Assembly (NCBI GenBank): GCA_009777345.1
Contig: WRMB01000016.1
Span: forward strand, 1-64,000
Length of the DNA stretch: 64,000 nt
From: Micrococcales bacterium
GTDB taxonomy: Bacteria; Actinomycetota; Actinomycetes; Actinomycetales; Cellulomonadaceae
Direction of reading: 5' to 3'
A model generated the notes under the pieces. The model ran no database searches. It saw nothing but the letters and a program-made list of their open reading frames with translations, and was not told the DNA's origin. Of the stretch, positions 16,860 to 24,868 are shown in pieces. How positions within the stretch are numbered: position 1 is the first letter of the stretch; the number at the start of each line of letters is the position of its first letter. The position numbers and the translations under genes were made by a program.

Positions 16860-17020
16860 CTGAGCCCGGATCCACCTACTACGCGCCACCAGGCGGGCGC
16901 GCTGGCTGCGTTGTCGCTGCTGGCTCCCCATCGCTACTCCGCGCGATGGCGCAGCCAGCGTGTGGAGTAGCGCTGGGGAATGACGCTCGTGACGGCGCAA
17001 ATCGGTGGATCCGGGCTGAG
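16860..17020. repeat. 161-bp inverted-repeat-bounded element
   Basis: CTGAGCCCGGATCCACC at 16860-16876 is repeated perfectly in inverted form at 17004-17020. Inside, CGCTGGCTGCG pairs with CGCAGCCAGCG, and CTACTCC with GGAGTAG, so the inverted repeats are nested. No credible gene lies inside. The start of the interior (CACCTACTACGCGCCACCAG) resembles the Pro-Tyr coding stretch of the DUF4190 gene, so it could be a folded remnant of a duplicated copy, or a miniature transposable element. Confidence 0.55.
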
Positions 17021-17076
17021 GGGATGGGTTGACCGGCTAGAGTTGACCGTCTGCACCGCTCGAGGAGGAGAAGACC

Positions 17077-17469
17077 GTGTCCATGTCTCCCTACGGTTCT
17101 CCGCCCGGACCGCCGCCGCCCCAGGGCCAGCCGCCGGTCTACGGCGCTCCTGTGCCGTACCTGCAGCCGGTCTACATGCCGGGTCCGCCGACCAACGGGA
17201 TGGCGGTCGCGTCGTTGGTCTGCTCCCTGGTCGGGCTTCTCACGACCTGGTTCGTCCCGATCCTGGTCAGCGCGCTGGGCGTGATCTTCGGGCACGTCGC
17301 GCTGAACCAGATCAAGAGCAAGGGCCAGGGAGGACGCGGTATGGCGATCGCCGGACTGGTTATCGGTTACATCGTGGTCGGTCTCGCCGTTGCGGCAATC
17401 GTCGTCTTCGTGGTCATCCTGGGGGCGGGGGTCGGGTTCTCGAGCTTGCTGGGCAGCACGTCCACCTGA
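17077..17469 (+). CDS. DUF4190 small membrane protein, second copy
   Basis: The 130-residue product is a paralogue of the gene at 16430: a Pro-rich N-terminus (PPGPPPPQGQPPVYGAPVPY), then two hydrophobic helices with the family core NGMAVASLVCSLVGLLTTWF and VIFGHVALNQIKSKGQGGRG between them. GTG start at 17077 has a strong GAGGAGG about nine bases upstream. The second helix is longer and more hydrophobic than in the first copy. Function is unknown; a membrane-bound role is inferred from the helices. Confidence 0.88.
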   Translation: MSMSPYGSPPGPPPPQGQPPVYGAPVPYLQPVYMPGPPTNGMAVASLVCSLVGLLTTWFVPILVSALGVIFGHVALNQIKSKGQGGRGMAIAGLVIGYIVVGLAVAAIVVFVVILGAGVGFSSLLGSTST

Positions 17470-17490
17470 TGCGGTCCGCGTCCGCCGTCG

Positions 17491-18054
17491 TCAGAGGAGC
17501 CGACCGACGTAGGCCATGGCCTGACGCAGCAGCACGCCCTGACCGCCCGCCATCTCCAGCTGGACGTCGTCGTCGCAGGCCTGCTCGGGGGTGAGCCAGG
17601 CCAGGTCGAGGGCGTCCTGGCGGGGTCGGCAGTCCCCGGCGACCGGTACGACGTAGGCCAGCGACACAGCGTGCTGGCGGGGGTCGTGGTAGGCGGTGAT
17701 GCCCGGGGTGGGGAAGTACTCGGCGACGGTGAACGGCTGCGGCGACGCGGGGATCCGTGGCAGCGCCATCGGTCCGAGGTCCTTCTCGATGTGCCGGACC
17801 AGCGCGTCACGGACCCGCTCGTGGTAGTTCACCCGGCCGGAGACCAGGGCGCGGGTGATCGCGCCGGTCGGGGTGACCCGCAGCAGCAGGCCGACCTCGA
17901 CGACGTCACCAGAGTCGTCGACGTGCACCGGCACGGCGTCGACGTACAGGACGGGCATCTGCTGGCGGACGACGGCCAGCTCGCCCTCGGTGAGCCAGGC
18001 GGAGGGCTGCTCAGGCTTGTCCGGGGGGCGCGGGAACTCGGCGGTGTCGGTCAC
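17491..18054 (-). CDS. NUDIX-like protein, DUF4916 family
   Basis: The 187-residue product matches the DUF4916/NUDIX-hydrolase-like family of actinomycetes. It begins with WLTEGELAVVRQQMPVLYVD and continues VGLLLRVTPTGAITRALVSG, with HAVSLAYVVPVAGDCRPRQD and DALDLAWLTPEQ later. The canonical Nudix box GX5EX7REUXEEXGU is not intact: the corresponding region VNYHERVRDALVRHIEKDLG lacks several of the metal-binding glutamates, so catalytic activity is doubtful. GTG start at 18054. It is divergent from thioredoxin, with 125 bp between them. Confidence 0.85.
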   Translation of the reverse strand: MTDTAEFPRPPDKPEQPSAWLTEGELAVVRQQMPVLYVDAVPVHVDDSGDVVEVGLLLRVTPTGAITRALVSGRVNYHERVRDALVRHIEKDLGPMALPRIPASPQPFTVAEYFPTPGITAYHDPRQHAVSLAYVVPVAGDCRPRQDALDLAWLTPEQACDDDVQLEMAGGQGVLLRQAMAYVGRLL

Positions 18055-18095
18055 GGTCCTGTTCTACCTCCTGGACGGGTCAGAGGCGAGGATTT

Positions 18096-18113
18096 GATAC
18101 CCGGGAGGGTATC
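18096..18113. promoter_or_regulatory. CsoR/CstR-like operator upstream of thioredoxin
   Basis: GATACCC-GGGA-GGGTATC is a perfect 7-bp inverted repeat with a 4-base GC centre, 66 bp before the thioredoxin start and 42 bp before the divergent NUDIX-like gene. It has the ATACCC/GGGTAT form used by CsoR-family repressors (copper CsoR, persulfide CstR). No CsoR-family gene is in this window, so the regulator is inferred. Confidence 0.5.
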
Positions 18114-18179
18114 GGGAATAGCATGGGCTGGGCGGGCGCTGAGGTGCACGACGTTCGTCCCTGACCGAGAGTAGGACCT

Positions 18180-18548
18180 ATGGCAACCATCACCCTGACT
18201 GACGCCACGTTCGAGCAGGCCGTCGCCGACTCCGACATCGTCCTGGTCGACTTCTGGGCGGCCTGGTGCGGTCCGTGCCGGATGTTCGAGCCGGTGTACG
18301 AGAAGTCGTCGGACGCCCACGCCGACGTTGTTCACGCCAAGGTCGACACCGAGGCCGAACAAGAGCTGGCCATGAAGATGCAGATCACCTCGATCCCCAC
18401 GCTCGCGGCGTTCCGTGAGGGCATCCTCGTGTTCCGCCAGGCCGGGGCGCTGCCGGCGTCCGCGCTGGAGGAGGTCGTCACCGCGGTCAAGAACCTCGAC
18501 ATGGACGAGGTCCGCAAGAAGCTCGCTGCGCACGGCGAGCAGGGCTGA
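18180..18548 (+). CDS. trxA: Thioredoxin
   Basis: The 122-residue product is a thioredoxin with the redox motif WAAWCGPCRMF near residue 35, preceded by the beta strand IVLVDFWA, and the cis-proline loop ITSIPTLAAF. It reduces protein disulphides in the cytoplasm. The C-terminal tail (DMDEVRKKLAAHGEQG) is slightly longer than in E. coli TrxA. ATG start at 18180 follows GAGAGTAGGACCT, with AGGA as the likely ribosome site. The CsoR/CstR-like dyad upstream suggests control by copper or sulfane sulfur; tRNA-Leu lies downstream on the other strand. Confidence 0.95.
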   Translation: MATITLTDATFEQAVADSDIVLVDFWAAWCGPCRMFEPVYEKSSDAHADVVHAKVDTEAEQELAMKMQITSIPTLAAFREGILVFRQAGALPASALEEVVTAVKNLDMDEVRKKLAAHGEQG

Positions 18549-18575
18549 CGCCGCGCCGACGCGGACCGGGCCTCG

Positions 18576-18658
18576 TGCGTGAGGCGGGACTCGAACCCGC
18601 ACGCCCTCGCGGGCACCAGGACCTAAACCTGGCGTGGCTGCCGTTTCACCACTCACGC
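18576..18658 (-). tRNA. tRNA-Leu (anticodon UAG)
   Basis: The minus strand folds as a class II tRNA: acceptor GCGTGAG pairs with CTCACGC, the anticodon arm is CCAGGTTTAGGTCCTGG with anticodon TAG, a long variable arm (TGCCCGCGAGGGCG) follows, and the T arm holds GGGTTCGAGTCCC. The discriminator base is A. CCA is not encoded. Length is 83 bases. Confidence 0.95.
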
Positions 18659-18796
18659 GCGGCCTCCAGTCTGGCACGTCCGGGCGGCCGTCAGAGTCCG
18701 GCCGGGTGAAGTCGGGGCGGTGCCGTCCACCGGGAGACCGGACATCGTCCCGCCGTATGTGTCACGTCCGCTCGACGGTACGGGTACCGTCGAGGC

Positions 18797-19150
18797 GTGC
18801 CCGAACCTACCGCGCCCCGACCAGACCTGCCGACCACTCCGGTGCCGATCCGGATGCTCAACGACCGCCTCCTGGTCCGCCTCGACGCCGAGAGCGCCGA
18901 ACGCCGGTCCGCGACCGGGATCGTCATCCCCGCCAGCGCCGAGGTCGGCAAACGGTTGTCCTGGGGGTACGTCGTCGCGACCGGCCAGCACGTGCGCCAG
19001 GTCGGCGTCGGCGACAAGGTGCTCTTCGACTCCGAGGACCGCGCCGAGGTCGAGCTCACCGGCACCGCCTACCTGCTGCTGCGCGAACGCGACGTCCACG
19101 GCGTCGCCCAGCCCGACGAGACCGGTCAGGGCCCCGGCCTGTACCTGTAG
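18797..19150 (+). CDS. GroES-like (Cpn10-fold) protein
   Basis: The 117-residue product has the GroES/Cpn10 beta-barrel pattern: PIRMLNDRLLVRLDAE, the mobile-loop region RRSATGIVIPASAEV, then GYVVATGQHVRQVGVGDKVL and a final TAYLLLRERDV. It has extra residues at both ends and a mobile loop that differs from true GroES (no IVLP-type hydrophobic tripeptide beyond GIVIP), and no groEL is adjacent. It is the second, divergent GroES-like protein common in actinomycetes, of uncertain partner. GTG start at 18797. It lies between the two tRNA genes. Confidence 0.85.
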   Translation: MPEPTAPRPDLPTTPVPIRMLNDRLLVRLDAESAERRSATGIVIPASAEVGKRLSWGYVVATGQHVRQVGVGDKVLFDSEDRAEVELTGTAYLLLRERDVHGVAQPDETGQGPGLYL

Positions 19151-19467
19151 GCCATCACCGCCCGCACGCCCTTCCACGACCACCTTCTTACCCGACGACG
19201 GCCGGGCGAGCCCGCCGTGGCGTCCAGCCCGACCCGTCAGGGGGCCAGCCGGGCGGGGGTCCCGACCGCCAGGACTCATACTGAAGGCCCGGGTGGCCAG
19301 CCTGGACCCGGCGCTGGAGGAGGTTGCCCCCGGTTGACGAAGGCCGGGAACCGGCCGAGCGGGGGTCCCGGGGGCTCGCCCCCGGGCGGGTGCGGGGCTG
19401 GGCCCCGCACGGTATGACGAGAGCGACGAGGCTTGCGTTCCGCAAGCACACGTCGCCCTCGGTCTCG
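19151..19467. terminator. Gene-free stretch with tandem GC hairpins
   Basis: No gene is supported here. Two strong hairpins lie side by side: CCCGGGGGC-TC-GCCCCCGGG (19367-19386) and GTGCGGGGC-TGG-GCCCCGCAC (19390-19410). Neither has a T-tract. They lie between the ends of the GroES-like gene and the tRNA-Lys gene, which converge, so bidirectional termination is plausible. Confidence 0.5.
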
Positions 19468-19540
19468 TGCGCCATCAGGGACTCGAACCCCGAACCCGCT
19501 GGTTAAGAGCCAGCTGCTCTGCCAATTGAGCTAATGGCGC
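19468..19540 (-). tRNA. tRNA-Lys (anticodon CUU)
   Basis: Minus-strand cloverleaf: acceptor GCGCCAT pairs with ATGGCGC, D arm TAGCTCAATTGGCAGAGCA, anticodon arm GCTGGCTCTTAACCAGC with anticodon CTT, and T arm GGGGTTCGAGTCCC. The discriminator base is A, CCA is not encoded, and the length is 73 bases. Confidence 0.96.
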
Positions 19541-19852
19541 GCGGCCAGCCACTGTACCAGGCGCGGGCGGGAAGGCCGAATCGGTTTCGTGGTCTGTGGT
19601 GCTGGGTCGGGCGGGGCCGCACTGGTGGGGTGCGTGCGGCCGGACGCGTTCGCGCGGGCCAGGACGACCAGGCTCGGTTCCGTCTTCGGTAGCATGGCTC
19701 ATCGAGGCCGAGAACGCCCACTACGCTGACCGTGACCTGTCGGGCTGACTGCCGCCGATCTGGTGCGGGGCTACGACGGTTCGCGGACCGGTGCTCCGCC
19801 GGAGCGGAAGGCGCGGCGAGACTGCTCGACAACCAGACGAGGTGGACCACAG

Positions 19853-20818
19853 GTGGCGTTCTTCTGGCTCGCCCTCGGTCTGGCCATGCTCGTCGGCGGT
19901 GCCGAGGTCGTGGTCAGGTTCGGTACGCAGCTGGCGCGGCGGCTCCACGTCTCGCCTATCATCATCGGTCTGACCGTCGTGTCTGTCGGCACCTCGGCTC
20001 CCGAGCTCGCCGTCGGCATCGACGGTATGGTCAAAGGTCAGGGCAACCTGGTGCTCGGCAATATCGTCGGCACCAATATCGTCAACCTGCTGCTCATCCT
20101 CGGTCTGTCGGCGCTGATCCGTTCCGTCCCGGTCCAGCGTTCGATGCTCAAGCTCGACCTTCCGGCGATGGTCGTCGCCTCGCTGCTGCTCCTGGCGCTC
20201 ACCCTCGACGGTCGCCTGTCCGTGCGGGACGGTGTGCTCCTGCTCGTCCCGGGTGCGCTGTACATGTGGCGTGTCATCGCCACGGCGAGGAGCCGCACGG
20301 TCGTCCCGTCCGGTACTGACCCCGGGCAGGACGAGGTGGCACCGCCCCGCCCGGGCTGGGGGTTCGTCCTGCGCGATCTCGGGCTGCTCGCCGTCGGCAT
20401 CGCCGTTATCGTGCTCGGCGCCGACCGGCTCGTCAGCGGTGCCGTCGACATCGCGACGGCGCTCGGTGTCTCCGACGCCGTGATCGGTCTGACCGTCGTC
20501 GCCATCGGCACCTCGGCCCCCGAACTGGCCACCACCGTCATGGCGACCATCCGTAACCAGCGGGCTATCGCGATCGGTAACCTGCTCGGTTCCTCGACGC
20601 TGAACCTGACGCTCATCCTCGGTACTTCGCTGCTCTTCGGCCCGGCCGCTGTCGCCGTGGACCGCAGCCTCGTCACGGTCGACCTGCCGGTCATGGTGGC
20701 CGTCGCGCTCCTGTGCATCCCGGTCTTCACCACGAGCCGCCAGATCAGCCGCTGGGAAGGCGGCCTCATGGTCGCCTCGTACCTCGGCTACCTCACCTAC
20801 CTCATCGCCTCTGCCTGA
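19853..20818 (+). CDS. Calcium/sodium antiporter (YrbG-type)
   Basis: The 321-residue product is a Ca2+/Na+:H+-type exchanger of the CaCA superfamily, with about ten transmembrane helices in two inverted halves. The duplicated alpha-repeat signatures are clear: GLTVVSVGTSAPELAVGIDG, and in the second half GLTVVAIGTSAPELATTVMA. The following motifs GNIVGTNIVNLLLILG and GNLLGSSTLNLTLILG match in both halves. It should export Ca2+ across the cytoplasmic membrane. The GTG at 19853 is preferred because the protein then begins with the first helix; upstream codons would add an Arg-rich leader. No operon partner is visible. Confidence 0.93.
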   Translation: MAFFWLALGLAMLVGGAEVVVRFGTQLARRLHVSPIIIGLTVVSVGTSAPELAVGIDGMVKGQGNLVLGNIVGTNIVNLLLILGLSALIRSVPVQRSMLKLDLPAMVVASLLLLALTLDGRLSVRDGVLLLVPGALYMWRVIATARSRTVVPSGTDPGQDEVAPPRPGWGFVLRDLGLLAVGIAVIVLGADRLVSGAVDIATALGVSDAVIGLTVVAIGTSAPELATTVMATIRNQRAIAIGNLLGSSTLNLTLILGTSLLFGPAAVAVDRSLVTVDLPVMVAVALLCIPVFTTSRQISRWEGGLMVASYLGYLTYLIASA

Positions 20819-20868
20819 CCCTGGCCGGGCTGAGCGGGACGGTCCCGCCTGCCGCTTGCCCTGGGGGA

Positions 20869-21390
20869 TCAGTATTCGTAGAAGCGCTGGGGGGAGTCGT
20901 AGACGGTGTGGCCCGAGCTGAACGAGCCGCCGTCGACGGTGACGGTGATCTCCTGCGCGCCGTAGAAGGTCAGGAGCGTATTCACCAGCGAACCCATCTG
21001 CAGGCGCTCACCGGTGGTGCCGGTGTTGTTGATGGCCTGGAAGAAGGCGTCGTTCATGTCGACACTGATGGTGGTGCTGGAGGGTTCGAAGCTGAGCACG
21101 GCACAGCCTTCAGGCAGGGCGCCTTCGGCGACCAGCAGGGAGACGATGTGCTGAGCGGAGCCGTCCGTCGTGGAGGGCTTGGTCACCCATCCGTCGGCGT
21201 TGCTGTTCGGCAGGTACAAGTCGACGGGCACCGTCGAAGGAGTCGGTTCTGGCGTCGCGCTCTGCGGGGCTACCGGGTCGGAGGGTGTGCTCTGCGGGGT
21301 TGTCGGGTCGGAGGTTGTTGAGTCGGAGGGCGTGCAGGCACCGAGGGCGGCCACCGCGACCGTCGCCAGGAGTACGACCAGCTTCTTCAC
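20869..21390 (-). CDS. GerMN-domain lipoprotein
   Basis: The 173-residue product is a predicted secreted lipoprotein. The signal peptide VKKLVVLLATVAVAALGAC ends in a lipobox with the acylated Cys, followed by a Thr/Pro/Ser-rich spacer and a GerMN (sporulation/germination-type) domain: VDLYLPNSNADGW, QHIVSLLVAEGALP, then LQMGSLVNTLLTFYGAQEIT. In actinomycetes GerMN lipoproteins often accompany cell-envelope sensor kinases. The GTG at 21390 is chosen because AAGGGA lies nine bases upstream and the signal peptide then begins VKK. Confidence 0.85.
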   Translation of the reverse strand: MKKLVVLLATVAVAALGACTPSDSTTSDPTTPQSTPSDPVAPQSATPEPTPSTVPVDLYLPNSNADGWVTKPSTTDGSAQHIVSLLVAEGALPEGCAVLSFEPSSTTISVDMNDAFFQAINNTGTTGERLQMGSLVNTLLTFYGAQEITVTVDGGSFSSGHTVYDSPQRFYEY

Positions 21391-21542
21391 GACGGATTCC
21401 CTTTCCTCGAGGACCAAGCCCTGTGCCTTGTATTGCCGAGCCGCTGTGCCCGACGATCAACCCTACCCTGCCAGCGGGTGCATACAAACAACGCTGCTGC
21501 GGCTTCTCAGCCCGGGCAGGTGCCCGGGCCGTCCGAAAAGGG

Positions 21543-21830
21543 TCAGCGGCGGCGTCCGGCGCTGACCAGGGAGCCGATCAGCAGGGCCAGCCCGGCGGCG
21601 CCGACCACGACGATGACCGCCAGGCCCAGGTCGAAGTGACGGCCGGTCGCGGCGGCGACCATGCCGACGCCGCAGATCGTCAGGACGAGTCCCCAGATCA
21701 CGGTGCCTGTCCGTACGCTGCGGGCCGGGGGGTTCGGGGTTGTGACGGCGGGAGCTGTGGTCGTCTTGGTCGTGTCGACGGTCGGGGGGCCGTCGGTCGT
21801 GGCGTCAGACGTGGGTTCGGTGGTCATCAC
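21543..21830 (-). CDS. Small two-helix membrane protein
   Basis: The 95-residue product has a Thr/Pro-rich N-terminus of about 40 residues and then two transmembrane helices (TVIWGLVLTICGVGMVAA and LGLAVIVVVGAAGLALLIGS), ending SAGRRR. I do not recognise a family with certainty. It overlaps the end of the PspC gene by four bases on the same strand, so it is co-translated with it and probably belongs to the same envelope-stress unit. The ATG at 21830 or the adjacent one at 21827 could start it; AAGGCGG lies upstream. Confidence 0.75.
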   Translation of the reverse strand: MMTTEPTSDATTDGPPTVDTTKTTTAPAVTTPNPPARSVRTGTVIWGLVLTICGVGMVAAATGRHFDLGLAVIVVVGAAGLALLIGSLVSAGRRR

Positions 21831-23413
21831 AGGCCGCCTTTCTGGGAGGTGGGCTTCGGGTCGTCGCCTTGGTGAGAGATGGTCAGGTCGCCGACGCCGA
21901 TGCTGACGTGGACGACGAGCTGCGGGCCCTCGACGTCACGGTTGGTCCGGAAGGTGCGTTTGAGACCGAAGCCACGCAGGGTCTGAGGGTCGTCGATCTG
22001 CCACTCGACCCGTCCCGAGCCGACCTCGACCTCGACCCGGGTATTGACCCCTTCAGGCAGCAGGATCTGGACGTTGCCCACTCCGACCTCGACCGGCACC
22101 CGGACGGTCTGCGACCTGCTGGGTGGTGGTGCGGGTTCTGAGACCTCGGGCGCGTCCGGCGGCACTGTGTCGGCATCCGCCTCGGGGGTCTGCTCAGGTT
22201 CGGGTGTGGCAGTGACGCCGGGCAGGCTGATGTTGCGCAGGTCCACGACGACGTCGCCGACACCCTGGGTGACCCCGGCCCGGGCACTGTGGACGTCGTC
22301 GAGGGTGACGACGCTCTGGCCCCGGTGGTGCGGCCAGTCGCCCGCCTCGTAGACCGCCCACGGCCCGGCGAACAGCACCGTGACGATCGCGAAGAAGCCG
22401 AGCACGCCGCTGCGGCGTCCGCGCAGCCCGGACACGACGATCCCGAGCCCGGCCAGTACGACGCACACCCCGGCGGCGACCAGCGCGACCGGCGCGTCGA
22501 GGGCGCCGGAGCGGTCCGCCAGCAGCAGCCCGGCCGTGGCGATCAGCGTCAGCGCCACCACGACGCCGACGGCGGTGGGGCCTGGCCCGAGCCTGCGCGG
22601 CGTCACGACCGGTGCCGGTGGCGGGGTCCACTGCGGGGCGTAGGCCGTCGGGGCAGGGCCCGGTGGTGGGGTGGCCTGGTAGGTCGGGTGCCCAGCCATC
22701 GGATAGCTCGCTGTCGGGTGGGGACGGGGCGGGACTGGGGTCGGGCCCCCGGGCAGGCCCGGTGCGGGTGGTACCGGGTTCGAGCTCTTCGTGATGACGA
22801 CCACGACGACGACGGTGACGACCACCGCCAGGAACGCCCAGGCCAAGCCCTGGACGACCTCCGGCACCCGCCACAGCCAGCTGTCGCCGCGGATCAGCCC
22901 GAGCAGGACCATGCCGAGCGCACCGAGCACCGCGGAGTCGAACCGTCCGGCCATGGTCTCCTGCAGGTGGATCCGCCCGTCGCGGGCCTCGGGCAGCAGC
23001 GCCCAGGCCAGGCCGTAGACGACCAGCCCGAACCCGGCGACCAGCACGGTCGCGGCGAAGATCCCCCGGACCAGCAGCGGGTCCAGACCGAACCGCTGGG
23101 CCAGCCCGGCGCACACCCCGCCGATCCAGCGGTCGTCGGTGCGGACCACGCCGATCCGGCGCATCGCACCGAAGAACCCGTCGCCTGTCGCGGCCTGGGG
23201 CGGCGGCGGTCCGGGCGGCGGTCCGGCCGGTCTGGGAGCGGGCGCTCCTGGGGTCTGCGGTGCTGTCGCGTCCGGGGCTGAGGCTTCCGGTTCGGTCGGC
23301 TCGGCAGGTTCGGCCGCGGCCCGGCTGGGCTCGGCCGGGTCAGCACCAGAGGTCGGTGCCGGTTCGGGTGCGTCGGCCGGGCCGACGTCGTCGGGGTCGG
23401 TGTGGTTTCGCAT
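21827..23413 (-). CDS. PspC-domain membrane protein
   Basis: The 528-residue product has a long Pro/Ala/Glu-rich N-terminus, a PspC domain at about residues 80-140 (TDDRWIGGVCAGLAQRFGLD, then LVRGIFAATVLVAGFG and LAWALLPE), several further transmembrane helices, and a C-terminal extracellular-type beta domain (DVVVDLRNISLPG, VEVGVGNVQILLPE, VHVSIGVGDLTI) resembling LiaF/DUF2154-like toast-rack folds. It is divergent from the PspC-histidine kinase, an arrangement typical of actinobacterial envelope-stress systems in which this protein modulates the kinase (inference). ATG start at 23413 with AGGATCG upstream. Confidence 0.9.
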   Translation of the reverse strand: MRNHTDPDDVGPADAPEPAPTSGADPAEPSRAAAEPAEPTEPEASAPDATAPQTPGAPAPRPAGPPPGPPPPQAATGDGFFGAMRRIGVVRTDDRWIGGVCAGLAQRFGLDPLLVRGIFAATVLVAGFGLVVYGLAWALLPEARDGRIHLQETMAGRFDSAVLGALGMVLLGLIRGDSWLWRVPEVVQGLAWAFLAVVVTVVVVVVITKSSNPVPPAPGLPGGPTPVPPRPHPTASYPMAGHPTYQATPPPGPAPTAYAPQWTPPPAPVVTPRRLGPGPTAVGVVVALTLIATAGLLLADRSGALDAPVALVAAGVCVVLAGLGIVVSGLRGRRSGVLGFFAIVTVLFAGPWAVYEAGDWPHHRGQSVVTLDDVHSARAGVTQGVGDVVVDLRNISLPGVTATPEPEQTPEADADTVPPDAPEVSEPAPPPSRSQTVRVPVEVGVGNVQILLPEGVNTRVEVEVGSGRVEWQIDDPQTLRGFGLKRTFRTNRDVEGPQLVVHVSIGVGDLTISHQGDDPKPTSQKGGL

Positions 23414-23581
23414 AGGACGATCCTGGCCGTCCCGCGCGGCCGGGACATCGGGGCTGCCCCCTGAACCGCCCCTGAGATCCACCCCGGCAGCGGTGAGCCC
23501 GATCCCGGACGGACCCTGATCCCGACCCTGAGATTCGTCCGCGGCTCCCCGTTCGGGTCCTGGTCGTGCCACCATCGAGCC

Positions 23582-24868
23582 ATGACCCAGGCGACCGTAC
23601 GACCGGTGCTGCTGCGGCCACCGCGCGGCCGGTGGCTGGGCGGGGTGGCCGTCGCCGTGGCCGCGCACCTGGGCTGGCCGGTGGGCTGGGTGCGGGTGGG
23701 GTTCGTGGTGCTCACGCTGTTCGGGGGTACTGGGGCGTTCGTGTACCTGTTCTGGTGGGTGACGGTGCCGACCGGCGACCCGCACGACCCGGCGCACACC
23801 CAGCCGGCCGCGGCCACCCGGCTGGTGCGGCGGCAGCCGCTGCTCGTGCCGGGACGACGGCTGCCGGTCACCGATATCGGCGTCGGCGTTATCCTCGTCG
23901 TCGGCGCGGGGCTGGCCGTGGCCTACCGGGCCGGGGCCCGGGTGCAGGTGGGCTGGCTGCTGGCGGCGCTGCTGGTCGTGGGTGGGCTGGCTCTGGCCTG
24001 GTCCCAGCTGGACGCGGGGCAGCGCCGCCGGATGAGCCAGGTCGCGGGCGGACGCACCCCGGTGCCGGTGCTGGCCGTGGCCGGTGGGGTGCTGCTGGCC
24101 GGGGCGGGTGGGCTGCTGTTCGTCGGCCAGGTCACCGGTCGGGAGCTGGCGCCCGCGGTGGTCGTGCAGTCGGTGGTCGTGGCGCTGGCCATCCTCGCCG
24201 GGGTGGGGCTGGCGCTGGCGCCGTGGTGGTTGCGGCTGGTCCGCGAGCTGGGCGACGAGCGGGTGGCCCGCGAGCGCGAGGCCCAGCGGGCCGATATCGC
24301 CGCCCACCTGCACGACTCGGTGCTGCAGACCCTCGCCCTGATCCGGACCCGGTCGGGCGACCCGGTGGAGGTGGCCCGCATGGCCCGGGCCCAGGAGCGC
24401 GAGCTGCGCGAGTGGCTGTACGCCGACCGGCCCGCCCCCGGCGAGTCGCTGGCCGCGGCGGTGCGGGCCGTCGTCGCGGAGGTCGAGGACTGCCGCGTCG
24501 GACCGGACGGGCAGCCCGTGGCGGTGGACGTCGTCGTCGTCGGCGATGCTGTGCCCGACGGTGCTGCCGACGCCCTGCTGGCCGCCACCCGGGAGGCCCT
24601 GGTCAACGCGGTCACGCACGGCCGGGCGCCGGTGTCGCTGTACCTGGAGGTGCGCGCCGAGGCCCTGGAGGTGTTCGTCCGCGACCGGGGCGACGGGTTC
24701 GACCTGGACCAGGTGGCACCGGACCGGTTCGGGGTGCGCGAGTCCATCCTGGGGCGGGTGCGGCGCCGCGGCGGGACCGCGAGCGTGACGTCCTCGTCGC
24801 GGCGCGGGACCGAGGTACACGTCGTCATGCCGACGACCAGGGAGAGGACCGGTGACAGCAGTGCCTGA
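23582..24868 (+). CDS. PspC-domain sensor histidine kinase
   Basis: The 428-residue product begins with a PspC module (RPPRGRWLGGVAVAVAAHLG, then WVRVGFVVLTLFGGTGAF and LFWWVTVPT), has further transmembrane helices to about residue 220, then a HisKA_3-type dimerisation region with the phosphorylation site RADIAAHLHDSVLQTLALI, and a HATPase domain with EALVNAVTHGRAP (N box) and VRDRGDGFDLDQV (G1 box). It should autophosphorylate in response to envelope stress and pass phosphate to the adjacent response regulator, whose start overlaps its end by 17 bp. ATG start at 23582, divergent from the PspC protein by 168 bp. Confidence 0.93.
   Translation: MTQATVRPVLLRPPRGRWLGGVAVAVAAHLGWPVGWVRVGFVVLTLFGGTGAFVYLFWWVTVPTGDPHDPAHTQPAAATRLVRRQPLLVPGRRLPVTDIGVGVILVVGAGLAVAYRAGARVQVGWLLAALLVVGGLALAWSQLDAGQRRRMSQVAGGRTPVPVLAVAGGVLLAGAGGLLFVGQVTGRELAPAVVVQSVVVALAILAGVGLALAPWWLRLVRELGDERVAREREAQRADIAAHLHDSVLQTLALIRTRSGDPVEVARMARAQERELREWLYADRPAPGESLAAAVRAVVAEVEDCRVGPDGQPVAVDVVVVGDAVPDGAADALLAATREALVNAVTHGRAPVSLYLEVRAEALEVFVRDRGDGFDLDQVAPDRFGVRESILGRVRRRGGTASVTSSSRRGTEVHVVMPTTRERTGDSSA

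Noticed and set aside
18113..18180. SigmaR/SigH-type promoter (GGGAAT) in front of thioredoxin
   Set aside because: GGGAAT is present, but the GTT partner is about 33 bases away rather than 16-19.
19151..19467. Small coding frames in the GC-rich gap between the GroES-like gene and tRNA-Lys
   Set aside because: Gly/Pro/Arg low complexity over strong hairpins, without start signals or family matches.
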